A stretch of DNA of 64,000 bases, taken from positions 1,336,943 through 1,400,942 of the forward strand of contig JNVV01000002.1 in the NCBI GenBank assembly GCA_000733355.1. Reading direction: 5' to 3'. The notes under the pieces are model-generated. The model was given only the letters and a program-made list of their open reading frames with translations. It made no database searches and was not told where the DNA came from. Both the position numbers and the translations under genes were made by a program. Origin of the DNA: Falciphora oryzae (Eukaryota > Ascomycota > Sordariomycetes > Magnaporthales > Magnaporthaceae). Numbering within the stretch: position 1 is the first letter of the stretch; every line of letters begins with the position of its first letter. Positions 47,082 to 59,771 of the stretch are shown here, one piece after another.

Positions 47082-48614
47082 ACTCGCCAAATCGTCGACC
47101 CGGCCCCGCGGCTTTCGGCTTCGAAATTGGGGGAACACAAGCCTCGACTAGGGATTGGACAGACACGGCCGCATACTCGCGGAGCCGACTCAGAGGATCG
47201 GATGCTCGCCGTGTCGCTTCCGACATGATGATAAATCTTACTCAGTTGTTTGGTCGACAGATAGGCAGCCCACCCATATTCATCCAATCCAACTTGGTTT
47301 CTCACCCACCATTGGAGCTGCAGCTGTTCAAGGCGAGGGGTGTCTTCAGAGGCAGCACGTGATTTGCATCCCGCCACTATCCACTTCCTTCCCGCAGGCT
47401 GACGGCCTCGCTGGCTTGGATGATGCGATGCAAAGAGGCTTCCGCCAAAGTCATTCCCATTTTATCCGTGAATGCAACGTGAAAGGTTCACGGCGTGAAC
47501 GAGATTGGTACGCACCGTCACTCGAAACTTGACATGTGCCCAGTGTGGAACAAGCGTATCTATCTTTTAGGCGCCTGCAGAGGAAAGTGAACAGTCGCCT
47601 TTGGCGGTGTCGACGTTAAATGTCTCTCCACCCGTTTTGGCACGACGATTTCTACACCGATACGACCCGTAGGATCGGCCACCATAAATGCCTTCCAGGG
47701 ACCCGTTGATTGAAACTGGCGAGCGTTGGTGACGTGGTGATGAAGCGGTAATTGTGACTGTTTCGAGCGGGTTGGCGAAGTTGGTGGCCGTCCGTTGCTG
47801 CTGGAAACCAGAAAGAACTTATTCGCCATCAAAGGAACTCATAAGGGCGAGAGGTGAGAAAAAAAAATTAGCAACTTATATGGATCGGGGCGTTGCGGAT
47901 TGTTCGAGTAGTGGGGCAATTCGATTGTGTTTCTATGCCGCTCGGCGTCAGCCGAATGAACAGTGTGCATCTCTGGACGTCAACCTCGCTTCCGCCGACA
48001 AGTTTCGGCATGGAAAAATCGGGTGGGTGACGCGCTGCAGTGCATGCAGACGAGAAGGGGGTTGAAAAAAAAAAAGAAAAAAAAAAATCAGCCCCATCCG
48101 ATTGGCTGCCACACGCGCTTCTCCGGTAAATGCAGATGCAAGGGTTCGCGTCCCAGAAGCCCAGACGTTGGCGGTTGCTCCCAGCAACGGGGGTGCAGAT
48201 TTGATTGGTGCATTTTTGATGGGGCCCCATTGCCGCGACCTGCGTCAATGGAAGCTGCATCTTGTAATCAACCCCGACGGCCTCCTGACCTGGGGTGTTC
48301 CTCTGGTTTATGGCGTCGATTTCAATCCCGAGTCCTGCTCCTCGCCGTCACGCGTTGTTTCGATACCCGACGCCGAAGCAGAGGGGTCCGTACCAACAAA
48401 GCCAACCCCATTGACGACTTCGCCAGGGCTTGCTTCGACCCTTTGAACCAGTTTGCATCCAACGCGTCTTCTCGTCACGTCAACCTCCGAAACCCGACCC
48501 CATGGTCGGGTTTTGTTTACAACCACTGACCCAAACAACCAGCTCTCCCTCCGTCTTGCGGCCATTCCATAATTATCTTATTTTTCTTGGCCACCACTCC
48601 AGGCCCATATTTCA
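47082..48614. other. Intergenic region RPP2 / MPS1
   Basis: 1533 bp: RPP2 3' UTR, then the MPS1 promoter. An A-rich tract lies at 48066-48087. Short open frames on both strands have no recognisable content. Confidence 0.55.
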
Positions 48615-51390
48615 ATGGCCACCACGTCGCCAACGCCGATGGGCACAGGGAGCCAGTACTCTATGGGCAGGAGGACATCTGCCAGGCAGGCGCTTAGGAG
48701 ACCACCGTCACGATCGCAACTAGGCCGGGCCGAGTTGAATGCTCCCGTAGGCAACGCCAACTCCCAGGTCCCACAGTCTCGACACTTCTCGAATCTCAAC
48801 GACAGCTCCGACGATGAGATCCCTGTGCCTATGAAGCTCAGCGCTCTCACCAAGGCCCTACTTGGCGATGGCGGTTCCTCTGCCGCCCACCGGACCGCCG
48901 CGGCCCCGCCCCCTTCCGGTCCTGCCGCATCTGCCACTCGCAAGAGAGTTGCGCTGAGCAGGTCTACGTCAGTCGCCTTGGAGAATAGGGGCAACGAGGG
49001 TGATGCGCGACGCCACGTCCGAGCAGGCAGCGCCCAGCTCACATCGTCGCCAAACCGTGGGGCTGGAGATAGCTCCGTGCCCCGGAAAAGAGTGATCCGG
49101 TTGAGCACTACTAACACGACTCCCGGTGGATCGAGCCTGCAAACGCGCCTTCGGAGGTCGACCTCGACTCAACGCAAGAGGCCAGCAAGTAGGGACAGGA
49201 GCGTCGAGAGGAATACGACAAACGACCCACAACCAAGTTCCAACCCGGAGCCTCCTGCAGGCCCCGATCCCGGCGCGAACATAAACACTCCCTCGAACGG
49301 CCCACGCCGAGTTCACGTCATCACCGGGTCTTCTGGCACTCGGGGAGCCACAAGTTCTGGCTCCGCTGGGACCTTCTCCAAGCCTCTCGGCACAGGCGCA
49401 CATAGTGACCACGAAGATCCAGAAGAACCACAGACGGGCGTCAGGCCACGCTCTTCTCTAACTCAGGGCAGCGCCTCGCGATACGGTACGAGCAATGGGA
49501 GGAAAGTAGAGGACGGCGCCGCCCCGCAGAGCTCCATGCGCATCAAGCGGATTGGAAAGGTCCCCGGGAGCTTTCTCAGTGGCCCTGCCCGCCGGGGCAG
49601 AAGGCGGCAGAGCGAGGAAGAGAACAGCCCGGCGGAAGAGGACGGGGAAGGCATCGAGGGAAACCTTGGATCTGTCCAAGAGCCTGGAGATCTAGCCCCG
49701 TCGCAGTCCGACGCTGCGCCCGCCTCGTCATTGTTCTACCCTACCAGCTACAGAGAGCTCGCTGCCGCATCCGGGAGTCCTGTCAGCATCAAGGATCCGG
49801 GCAGGGCTACGCTGAGGACAAAACCATCCTTGGCGGGGATGGACTCCAGTCGTGAAAAGGACATCAAGCGCACGGCTGCCTTGGACCAGAGTGATAGCCC
49901 GCCGCCATATGCCGTTCCTTCGACTGCCGATCAGGAGAACGCAGTCGCGGCAGTCCTCGGCAGGTCAAGAGGCATGGCAGTGCAGAATCCGATCCAAGAC
50001 AAGTTGTTGCCCAAAGACGTACTCCAAGCCTCCCTTGCCATGTCCCCCGCAGAGCGCAAGGCCCTCGGGCAGATAAGCCGAAATACCCCCCACCGACCGG
50101 CTCCCCCGCCGCCTCCGCCCAAGATGAGCGTGCTAGACGCCGCAACGGCCACGGCCGGAGCTGCGACAACCGCACAGGCCAGCAAGAAGCTGCGTGTTCT
50201 TCTCAAGGTCAACGGCAGGGCATACCATAGACTCGACTGCATCGGTCGAGGAGGCAGCGCAAAGGTTTACCGGGTCACGGCCGAGAACGGCAAGATGTTT
50301 GCCCTGAAGCGCGTTTCGCTCGAGAACGCCGACACGAGCGCCGTGAAGGGATTCCTGGGCGAGATTGAGCTTCTGAGGCGGCTCTCAGGGGTTGATCGGG
50401 TGATTCAGATGTACGACTCGGAACTGAACCAGGAGAAGCAGATGCTGAGTGTGGTAAGTTCACCTCATCGATGACGAGGCATTGCTTCTTCTGTTGATTT
50501 TCCCTCCTCTCTTCACCTACAACGTGTCTCTAACTTTGGTATTCATGCAGCTCATGGAGATGGGCGAACTTGACCTCGGGGACCTGCTTAAGTCGAGGCA
50601 CACCCAGGAGGAATACAAGCTCGACCCCGTCTTCGTCCGGTTCTGCTGGAAGGAGATGCTTGAGTGTCTTCAGGCCGTTCACCGCTGCGACATTGTCCAT
50701 TCGGATCTCAAGCCGGCAAACTTCGTCATGGTCAAGGGGCGACTAAAGCTGATCGACTTTGGCATTGCCGGAGCCATCCAGACAGACGAGACGGTCAATG
50801 TGCACAGAGAGAACCAGATCGGCACCCCAAACTACATGTCGCCCGAGTCTCTCATGGACTCGCAGCATTACGCTGCCACCGCGGCCAACAACGGACGCCC
50901 CGACCGCTCTCATGGCCGCGCCAAGCTTATGAAGATCGGCAAGCCCAGTGATGTATGGAGTCTCGGCTGCATCCTTTACCAGCTTGTCTACGGCACCCCC
51001 CCCTTTGGTCACATCCCCAACCAGCTGGCACGCTGTCAGGCCATCATCGCTTGGGACCACAAGATCACCTTTCACGAGAAGGGGGCCGGCGGCGTCCTTG
51101 TTCCTCCATCCCTTATTCACACCATGAAGAATTGTCTGGTCCGCGACCAGCAGTTCCGGCCAACTTGCGATCAGCTCCTAGCGGACCAGGATCCCTTCCT
51201 CTATCCCCAAGAGTTCGACATGGATCGGATTGTGCCCGTGACCGAGGAACTGCTGGCTCGTGTTATCCACAGCGTCGTGGCACGGTGTCGCGAGAGGATG
51301 CCGACAGATGGGGAACTCATGTCGGCATGGCCTGCAGCATACTGGTCATCAGTGAAAAGAAGTCTTGCGGCCAAGGATCCGAGGCCATGA
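48615..51390 (+). CDS. MPS1: Monopolar spindle kinase Mps1 (TTK family)
   Basis: Dual-specificity kinase of the spindle assembly checkpoint and spindle pole duplication. Exons 48615-50453 and 50551-51390; 892 aa. Residues 1 to about 520 are disordered, rich in Ser, Arg and Pro, with many S/T-P sites. The kinase domain starts at about 535: glycine loop IGRGGSAKVYRV (543-554), catalytic Lys in FALKR (565), helix C Glu in GEIELL (583), catalytic loop IVHSDLKPANFV (D665), DFG at 682-684, activation segment ending IGTPNYMSPES, and SDVWSLGCILYQL. HSD in place of HRD and N-x-I-G-T-P-N-Y-M-S-P-E are Mps1 family marks. There is an insert in the activation-to-F-helix region (AATAANNGRPDRSHGRAKL in parts). 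The single intron splits the hinge (SV-LMEMGELDL). Confidence 0.95.
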
Positions 51391-52128
51391 TGCCATTCGG
51401 ATACAATAGGAAAATAGACTGGCATGGTTGATTTGGAGCTTGCCGTGGCTTAGATTTTGAGGCAGGCTTCCATGGGCAGCGCTTGCCTGCGTGTCTCTTT
51501 CCCTCCCTTTTAATCATTTTCATCCCTCTTCTTTTTTCTATCGCTTTCCTGTCCAACTCATAATGATATTTTGATTCTTCCAATGCAGTCTCATCTCAAT
51601 TATGAACCGAACTGAAAAGTTTACTCTCTTCAATATCCTCGTCCTGTTGAATATTAGTGTCATGCTCGAACACGCACCCCTCTCTGACGCGCAAAGGGGC
51701 TGTAATTTCGTCGTTGGTACTATCCTCCGCTACGCTCCTCGCTCTGCGAGTAATATTCGTGCTTCATTCCCCAGTCGCGCTCTAGTTTTAAAGAGGCATC
51801 CTGCTGGTTCTTCGCATATCGACCAGGCCTAAATTGTGGTTCAAATATCACCTGGCCAGCATGACGCAAGCCAGGCATCGTACCATGTGGAATGAAGGCC
51901 GTGTCGCTACATCAAATAAGACGATTGTATAATACAAGGTATCAAGCGACATATGTTCTACGTCTCTCTCCCTATTCCCCGCTCTACCTTTTCTTTTTTT
52001 TCCTTTCCTCTTTCATGCTCGGGCTGTGCCTGCTCCTCCTAATAGACCCGGCCCCTCCAGAGCCAAGACGCAATGGAACCAACCACGGCAGAGCCCACAT
52101 CTCGCCGGCCTCGGCGACCCAGCCCAGA
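51391..52128. other. Convergent 3' intergenic region MPS1 / MRPL49
   Basis: 738 bp between two stop codons. T-rich stretches (51490-51560, 51985-52015) fit 3' UTRs. No gene recognised. Confidence 0.55.
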
Positions 52129-52839
52129 TCAGCTCACCGAGGCTGCCTCGGCCGTGTCTGGGGTAATGATCTTGAGCTCCGAGATCCTCAATACGGTGTA
52201 CTTGTGTTTGCTCTTGACGGTCTTGGTCTTGCGTTCGCGCCGCTTCTTTTTTATCTTGAGGCGGACCGGCTCGCTATCGGTGCCGATAATGACGGCGCGG
52301 CACTCAAAGAGCCCTTGGTTGATCCAGGGATTGCCTTTCAGGGTGAAATCCCGTGAGCCAATGACGCTTGCCCGGTCGAATCGGAGTACGTCTCCCGGAA
52401 GGACACCGGGCATCTTGAATGGCAGGCGGATCGAGTCGCCAAGCGTGACGAGGTATGGCTTGCCGTGGATGTGGAGGGTGATGTAGTGTGATGGCTGCAC
52501 TGCCAGGAGAGGTAGCAGTGCGGCCACAGATGCATCTGAAGTGGTCGAGGGGACAGCCGCCGTCGGACCTGCTCCTTGCGGTACGGATAGGGCCGATTTG
52601 GTATTTGGTGACGGGGACGACAAGGTGGACGGCGCTGTCGGAGAGAGGAAAGGCGATTGGCCCGCGGGCAGCGGCTCGACAATGGGGGCTGATGAGTTGA
52701 ACCTCCTCGCTGGGATCGCGCAAGCACAAGCCAGCGCACCAGGCGATGGTGGTGTCACCACGGCTCTCGCAATTGAGGGCTGCAGGCGCCCAAAGCAGCG
52801 CCCGACAAGGCTCAACATATCAGAGAAGGCGGGAAGCAA
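52129..52839 (-). CDS. MRPL49: Mitochondrial ribosomal protein bL21m
   Basis: Protein of the large mitochondrial ribosomal subunit. Single exon, 236 aa. An Arg/Ala/Ser-rich N-terminus (about 1-48, with ARRFNSSA near its end) looks like a mitochondrial import sequence. A low-complexity linker (Pro/Ser/Thr-rich, about 50-105) precedes the L21 domain: HYITLHIHGKPYLVTLGDSI, then LPGDVLRFDRASVIGSRDF in parts, then the basic KIKKKRRERKTKTVKSKHKY in parts, where bacterial L21 has KxKRRKxYRKKxGHRQ. It ends LKIITPDTAEAASVS. Translation could start at the ATG at 52839 or at Met8; the longer form is given. Confidence 0.9.
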   Translation of the reverse strand: MLPAFSDMLSLVGRCFGRLQPSIARAVVTPPSPGALACACAIPARRFNSSAPIVEPLPAGQSPFLSPTAPSTLSSPSPNTKSALSVPQGAGPTAAVPSTTSDASVAALLPLLAVQPSHYITLHIHGKPYLVTLGDSIRLPFKMPGVLPGDVLRFDRASVIGSRDFTLKGNPWINQGLFECRAVIIGTDSEPVRLKIKKKRRERKTKTVKSKHKYTVLRISELKIITPDTAEAASVS

Positions 52840-54855
52840 AAGAAGTTGTGTTGAGAATCACCCCGCGCGCAGGATGTGCCAGGCGGAGCGATGGTGCAGC
52901 GCGAACGAGGCTGCTCGTGTAAATTGGACTCTTTTTTTTCCCTGCCCTCCATTGCACAAGCAGTCCGGATAAAGTTAGCTCATATTTCATATCGTGCACT
53001 GGGGCTCGGCCAATCATCGTTGAATGGTGGAGTCTGTATGTGGTCAAGCAAATGCGGGACGGGAATGGGAACTGGAGAACTTCCCTCACATTATCACCGC
53101 GATAGGCAAAGGCACGACTGGGTGGAACTATCTCACAATCACATAGATATCGCAAGCACCAAACGACGATAAATAGGCTCGATAGGTCAGGCAGAGAGGT
53201 ACACATCCATATGTAAATTGTGCAAGCCTGGCGGCCCAACCGCCCTCGGTACTACTCCCTAGCATCCTTTGGGTACCTGGGGGGTGGGACTGGGTGGCGT
53301 TGATAAGCGGCGAGGCCGTCAAACGTGGCAAGGAGCCATCGAGCTACCCGTTCACCGCACTTATCTGCTGGCGCCCGGAGAAGTCCGTCAAAATCGTGGT
53401 GGCAATAATTCGCGACCTTATTGTCTCGGCTCGATGGATATGTGCGATGCACTGGCTCTACCATGCCCACCCACCACTTGCTCCTTTGGATTTGCTTTCA
53501 TTAGATTTGAAAGAAATTTGGCAGTGGGTGATACTAAGTAGGCTTTGCTTCGCTCAAATTGCCTCGGCTGGAAGCGCGCTGTGACACTCGACACAGCCGT
53601 CCACATGATCCAGGCATGTGCAAGGTTTAGAGCCCCAGGGATGTTTGTGTTTTGCCGCAAGCACTGGCGCAGATCATCGAGATAGAAAGAAGGGGGCGTC
53701 GGGAAGGGTGCCGGGGGGACAAATCTGGAGAACATGGAACGGACAGTTCGATAATCCTTGAAGTAGATGATCATCGGTGACGCGTATACCTAGGTCGGCA
53801 GACAGGTCAGAGAGATAGGGACGGATACGTGTCTAGGTGCTAATACGTCGGTAGTACAGCCATGAGACGACAAGCTTGTTCAGTCCACCCTAACCTTGCT
53901 CCCTATTGTTCATCGTTCGTGCTTGGTCGGACGGCCGACGGGTGGATCCTAGGGGAAAACATTGCGGACACCCAATTCTTGGCCTGGCCTTGGCCGGCTT
54001 GAACAGTAAACACCGGCAGCACGGAGGAGCAATAACACATACGAATCGCAGACAGGAGGCCAAACAATACGAGTAGCTGGTCGAGTAGCGACCTCATCCG
54101 CCCAGAGAGAGATCAGACGTGGTAGGCATTTCGCGCATATGGACTAGCGAGCAGGAAATCATTTCGTGAACGACAACACGACGGCGACTTCCATGGGCAG
54201 GTCCGGGGCCAATGGTCCATATCTGCAGGTGTTTCTGGTAGGCATCAGGGGTTCGGCATCTCCCCCGCCGCGCGCGGCCAATCAGCAAGCTCCGCTTCGT
54301 TGCAGCGAGCTCCAGATCCATCCCACCTTCCCGCACACCAGCAGTCGCATCGTAGGTTTGGGCTGCATCCCTGGTTGGTCGCTGTTGCCCGTTCCGGGCC
54401 GGTGGAAGCTGCCTCAACGGCGTTATTACCCGCCGAGTCCTCTCCACCTGCTCAGCGAGTACAAACAGTGCCGACCTGCTTTCCTGCCCGCCCTGCATCG
54501 CATCGTCACTTGCGCCTCGTCCTTTTTGAAAAACAAACAAATTTCCCCCTCCCCTCGTGTTCGCTCCCACTCCAGCAACCACTAGGCATTTTTTTTCTTT
54601 TTCTGTTTCTTGGAGAAATAAGACAACGATTAAGTCTTTGTCTTTGGAACAACATTTTTGGACGTTCCATTTTAACACCATTCAGCATCACCATCCCGCC
54701 ATCAGCTGCAGGAGCCGCAGCGCCCAGGTCATCCGGTATTGGTATCTCAGAGGGCAGAAAGGAGAGAAAGAAGCTGAAAGAGAGGGCCAAAGAGCGAGCA
54801 AGCCCCTGTATCGCAGCCAATTGCATCACTTCGTCGTCCATTCATCTCTCTCACA
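52840..54855. promoter_or_regulatory. Large divergent intergenic region MRPL49 / GPI-anchored protein
   Basis: About 2 kb with no supported gene. Open frames at 53418-53774 (minus), 54094-54681 (minus) and 54300-55349 (plus) lack recognisable domains, and the last overlaps spliced exons of the next gene. 54540-54855 is T/C-rich and then A/G-rich and is probably the 5' UTR of the next gene. Confidence 0.5.
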
Positions 54856-55671
54856 ATGGTCCGCGCAACTCTTGTCTTGGCACTGTCGGCCGTCGCGCCG
54901 CTGGCTGCTGCCCAGTCGATCCAGGTTCCTCCGCTGCCCTTCAACCTCACCTTCAAGCCGGACCTGAACAAGGTCCCGGCGGACAAGCGATGTGCGTGTG
55001 CTCCCCTGACCCCAAATTGCCGTCCATGCGTGCGCTTCCCGTGCTGACCTTCCACAGCCGACTGGTGCAATGGCGAGCGTGCCGTCTGCGACACTCTGTG
55101 CGGCGCTCCAAACACATACCCCACCAAGAACGACTGCGAACCCGTGAGTCTTTCCCCCTCCCACTCAATGCGCGCGCACCCGTTTCTGACCTATCTGGCG
55201 CGCGTCTAGTCAACTCTCCAGTACGCCTGTACCTGCCAGAACGGTTCCGCCCCAGGACTTCAGTACTACCAGAACAGTCTTCCGACGGTAGGTGTCCCTT
55301 CCCATTTGGCCACTTGTTTGCCGGCGGCGTGTGTGGTCTTGGTTGCTGAGCCTAGGCAATCCATAAACCCATAGTTCATCTGCGAAGAGGCCTATAACCA
55401 GTGCATTGCCGCCAGTGTGGGCGACAGAACAGGCCAGGACAAGTGCACCAAGGATGTCAGAAGCCTCTGCGGAACCCAGGCTGCCAAGGCTGGTAGCGGG
55501 GGCGCCACCACTTCCTCCTCGGCACCCGCTCCCCCTGCGACGCAGACGGGCTCCACCACCGCACCCTCGACCACCCCGCGGCCCAACGACGCCGCCGTCG
55601 TGAACCAGCTGTCGACTTTCGCGAGTGTCGCCGTCGCCGCGGCCGCGCTTCTGGGTGCCTATGCCCTGTAA
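54856..55671 (+). CDS. Secreted GPI-anchored cell-surface protein (DUF7707-like)
   Basis: Exons 54856-54991, 55058-55143, 55210-55287 and 55375-55671; 198 aa. A signal peptide (MVRATLVLALSAVAPLAAAQ, cleavage after about 19) precedes a compact Cys-rich domain (about 45-145). Its cysteines include WCNGERAVCDTLCG, TKNDCEP, YACTCQNGS, FICEEAYNQCIAA and TGQDKCTKDVRSLCG. A Ser/Thr/Pro/Ala-rich stalk and a C-terminal hydrophobic end (STFASVAVAAAALLGAYAL, preceded by small residues) fit a GPI anchor signal. The domain pattern matches fungal DUF7707-type surface proteins, whose function is unknown. No enzyme motif is visible. Each exon holds about one cysteine cluster. Confidence 0.85.
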
Positions 55672-56675
55672 ACGCTCCGCGGAGTTTGGACCTTGCCTCG
55701 GGGCTGTCCTGATCTGTGACGGTTCGTTCGCACGCTCTAGACGCGGTGCGCTCTCAAGGTATTCGCGAGTTCGTGTCGGACCCGGCGCAGTGGCCGAAAG
55801 ACTACCCTGACCCCCGGCACGCCATGCTGGGGCGCGCTTGACCAGGTCGGGAATGAAAGTCCGGCAGCTTGCGACAAGGTGGTTGTGGGTGGAGGCGGAT
55901 TTGGCTATTATTATCTTGTTTAACGACGGGCACCAGGTCGCTGTTCAAGCTTCGCAAAGGACGCTACTTAGCTGGAGGCTTGCCCGGCTAGTGCCCTCCC
56001 TGCAACTAATAATCACTGGCGGCAGTAGAATATGATCTCGACCAGAGGCAGCAGGAAACATGAGATTTGACTCTGGACTTGTGCAGTATTTTGTTCCCTG
56101 CGTTCCGTTTCCATGCTCTGACAGGATGGCCATCAATCGAATTCTCTGCAGGCAGCGCCAGCATCGACATCCAATGCATACCGACAGGGCGACCAGTAGG
56201 ATTCGAGAGTTCGCCTGTTGGTTGGACGGTCACATCGAGAGAAGCTCTGGCATGTGCGGCTCCCGCCCATACCCACTCCGAGAGCTCGCCCGACAAGCTG
56301 CAGCCTTGATTGGCCGACCTGGATATGGTTTGTGACGGTAATTAAGTGAGTTGCCACCCCTCCTTCACGTCTGTGCCTAGCCGGGCACGTCGGGCTGGCA
56401 CTTCTAGACACGCACACGGGGGTGTCCTATGGTGGTTCTGACGAGCGTCAAGCGCCACTGGCTGCTCAGACTGTATCCTCCGCCCTGAGCCCCATGGTCA
56501 ATCGCAACATACCGCGCCCCTCGCAGCCTTACTCGGCAAGATCGTAAGATGCTCCCGAACCCCCCGAACCTCCCAGAGGATGCCCACCTGTGTGCTCTTC
56601 TTATCCTACGCCCTCGTCCTCACGCATGCACTGGGCTAGTTGGGGCTGGACATGCTGTAAAAGCGACACCGCGAG
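55672..56675. other. Intergenic region, GPI protein / RBR ligase
   Basis: About 1 kb with 3' UTR of the upstream gene and the promoter of the next. Nothing else recognised. Confidence 0.55.
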
Positions 56676-58698
56676 ATGCGCGGTAAACGAACCAAGAACC
56701 AGCGGCCGACTCGGCTCTTCGGCCGGTTTCTCTTCGGGTTAAGAGCTCGGACTAGCCAGTCGAGTCTCGCCGCCGAGGCCGCGGAGCCGAAGCTCCCACG
56801 TTTCAGACTGGAGCTGAAGGACCTCGACCACATTCGCAGCAGCTTCACGCTCTCGGTCGGCCCCAGTGGCTGCCGTCTGTCCAGGATAGAGTCAATAATA
56901 CGCAGCACCGGCCGGTTCCGCATAGACGACGACGAGCGATTGTTATTTTACAGTGACGCGGGAACCCCACCGCTTCCGGTCGACAGCCGCCTAGCCCATA
57001 CCTCGACCCTATACTACCGTGTGGGTGGCAGATCCACCGTTGCAGAGGGACCGCGCATCAGCTGGGAGGGAGATCGTAACTCTGCTCCCCGGCCAGGACT
57101 GCTCGAAGGAGCCCTTCTGCAGGCCATCAAAAAGGGCAAGCCCGTCAGGGAGCTGAGGGAGGATATCGCGCGTGCCCTGATGGTAGACGATCCAAATCGC
57201 ATTGTGTTGATCGCACGGGGCGGCCTCCGAGAAGGTCCAGGTAACCATCCCCTTTCCTTCCTTCCCCCCTCCCTCTTCCCTCCTTGTTTCCCTTTTTAGC
57301 CCTTTTTTTTTGCCACCCTCCCTTCCCTTTCCCGTCTGTTATTTTGATCATCAAGGGTATCAATAATAATAATAATACCGAAGACCACTTATTTCTAACC
57401 TGTAAACAATCCGTCAAGTCGAGGGCAATGACTGGGATACTTCGCAGGTTGGTTCGGCCTGGCTCGTTCGTCGCTTCGGAGTTGATGTGTCGAAGCGACG
57501 TCACTATCTCGTGGTAAGGGGTATACGCCGGGAGTACCTCTATCACCCACCTTTGAGTCTTGGCCGGCAGAGCGATCAGCATGGCTTGTATGACGGTCTG
57601 GCAGCCGCCTCGGTGCGTGTTCACGAGGTCCGCAACTGGTTGCATTCTCGCATTATTGGCGGCCAGAATCGGGCCCTAGGGCTGCAAGGGGAGGGCATCG
57701 ATTCCGCAAGGCGCGCCATCCTGCTCCTTGGAGAGAGCCACGGCAGAGGGCGAGACCTACGCCGAGCCGATTTGGTTGCCCTCGGCGCCAACGCCATCGA
57801 GTTTCGCGTCCCCCTCGAAGTAGCAGAAGCCCATTCAGCCCAGGATGCCTGGCTACTACGGCCGAGCGAGGAGTGTACCGTGTGCGGCGGCGAGAAGACG
57901 ATTGCCGATATACCGCTAAGAATCACCACAGGATGCGACCACGGACGACCCGGAATCTGCAAGGATTGCTTACAGCATTGGATCGAGTCGAGCCTCTCAG
58001 ATATGGCATGGGACCGGCTTCGCTGCCCCGAGTGCCCCCAGCTACTCAACCACGCCGACGTGAGGCGGTGGGCGTCCGAGCCTGTTTTTGCCCGCTACGA
58101 CGGCCTGTCCCTTCGCGCCGCTCTCGGAGAAATACGGCAATTCCGCTGGTGCCTTGCGGGCTGCGGGTCCGGTCAGATCCATGTCTCGCGGCCAAGGTCG
58201 TCTTCGTCATCGTGCAAACCCGAGATCTTCAAGTGCCATTCCTGCCATGCTCGCCAGTGCACTGTTCATGACATCCCCTGGCATCGCGGGGAGACGTGCG
58301 TCGCTTTTGACCTCCGGAGTCGCCAGCGGCTGCGAAATGACCAGAAGACACGAGAGGCTGTTTCAAAAATGGCCAAAGCCTGTCCGGGCTGTCTCCGTGA
58401 CGTTTATAAGCATTCGGGATGTAATCACATCACGTGCCTATGTGGCCATGAGTGGTGCTATTTGTGTTTCGCGCCATATGTGCGCGACGGCGTGGGGTTT
58501 TTGAGATGTCGGCATGAGCCCCTGTGTCCCGAGCGCGATCCCCTGGCCGAGATGCCGCCGCCGCCGATCCGCCCGCGCCGTTTCGAAAACGTCTTTGTCG
58601 GAGCCGGACAGCCGCACTTTTTTGCTCCGCCTCCAGGTGCTGTCCATCTTGGACAAGCCCATTTCTTAGACGACCACCAGGCACTGCCTTTCCGCTAG
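56676..58698 (+). CDS. RBR-type (RING1-IBR-RING2) E3 ubiquitin ligase
   Basis: Exons 56676-57240 and 57419-58698; 614 aa. The splice joins GLREGP-V-EGNDWD, giving the QVGSAWLVRRFGVDV block found in fungal RBR proteins; the branch point ttctaac lies 22 bases before the acceptor. The N-terminal 330 residues carry no domain that I can name. RING1 starts at C341 (CTVCGG...GICKDCLQHW...LRCPEC), the IBR at about 432 (WCLAGCGSGQ...FKCHSCHARQCTVH...HRGETC) and RING2 at about 510 (ACPGCLRDVYKHSGCNHITC..CGHEWCYLC). The RBR catalytic cysteine, in the position of Parkin C431, is C523 in GCNHITC, so thioester chemistry should be possible. A Pro-rich tail closes the protein. Substrate unknown. Confidence 0.85.
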
Positions 58699-59771
58699 CT
58701 CGCCCCTGTACCCCGAGCGCGCTACGAAGAGAGCAGCACCAGGGATTCAACTGGCTGGTGTTCATGGACGACCCCACATACGAGGATGCCAGGATAGACA
58801 CCGACGACGAAGTTTCGCGCCAAAAGCGGAAGGGCCAGTACCCAGACAGCCTGACTGTACGCCTCCCTGCTCGCGCCCAAAGTTTGAACGTTCTGCGAGT
58901 CCCCAGGAATCAAGCAGCCATCCTGGTACATCGAAGACTCCCAACCCTTCAAGTTCGCAGACCGGCCGCCCAGAGACCATCCCCTCAAGTGCCATTGGAC
59001 GGCGGAGTGCAGATCTTTCCTCTCAGCCAACCACGTATTTTTATCAAGGATAAATTCAGGGGTTCTTTTCCTATTTCAACCACCCTTTTCCCCGCCGTCT
59101 AACGGCACTCAAGGGGACGGGTGAGTTGCACGGGTCGTAAGTGGAACTGACGTCACATGCATTTAATCACGCGCCTCGCAGCGGTGGAGCTTGCCGTCTC
59201 GGCTCAAGGTCCCGTAGAATTGGCATAGGGGTGAGGGGCAGCCCAGACGGGCCCATCCAACTGCAACGACGAGCCCTGGTCCCTGCGAACGTGGAAGAAC
59301 CACAGGACGGGGTCAATTCGGCCGCGACGTTTTCTTTATCTGTTGTGTGACCTTTTTTTGTTCCTTCATGTAGTCTTTTATCACAATCGATAGATTAGCT
59401 GATCCCGGAAACAGATGGAATCCAGTCGACGATTGACCCTCAGCCACCCCTTTATGCATCTATCCCCCGAGCCCTCCCTCCTACTGTCACCTAACATCTA
59501 CCTTAGCACTACCCTCCCTACCTAGGTACCCCTCTGCTCCTCGATTGAACCGAACAAATATCGCAACTTGTGGACTCTCGCCCAGCCCGGACGGCAGATA
59601 GCGGCAAAGACAACCAGCACCCTAGCGGCCGCGGTGTCCCCTGTCTTCGGCTGCTGGCGCCCCAACAAATCTCGCTTGTCCGACCAAGCTTTCCAGCTGT
59701 TTGTGCCGCACGGGTTTCGTCCGAACAAAGAAACACGTCACATGCCACTGTTCAACAACCGCTCCCACACG
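58699..59771. other. Intergenic region RBR ligase / choline kinase
   Basis: About 1.07 kb. Open frames continuing past 58698 on both strands are not supported. 59340-59560 is T/C-rich and is likely the promoter and 5' UTR of the next gene. Confidence 0.5.

Noticed and set aside
53418..53774. 118-codon minus-strand open frame upstream of the GPI protein gene
   Set aside because: No domain, no conserved motif and no intron pattern to support it.
54300..55349. 349-codon plus-strand open frame
   Set aside because: It overlaps in another frame the signal peptide and Cys-rich exons of the GPI protein, which have clear splice sites and conserved content.
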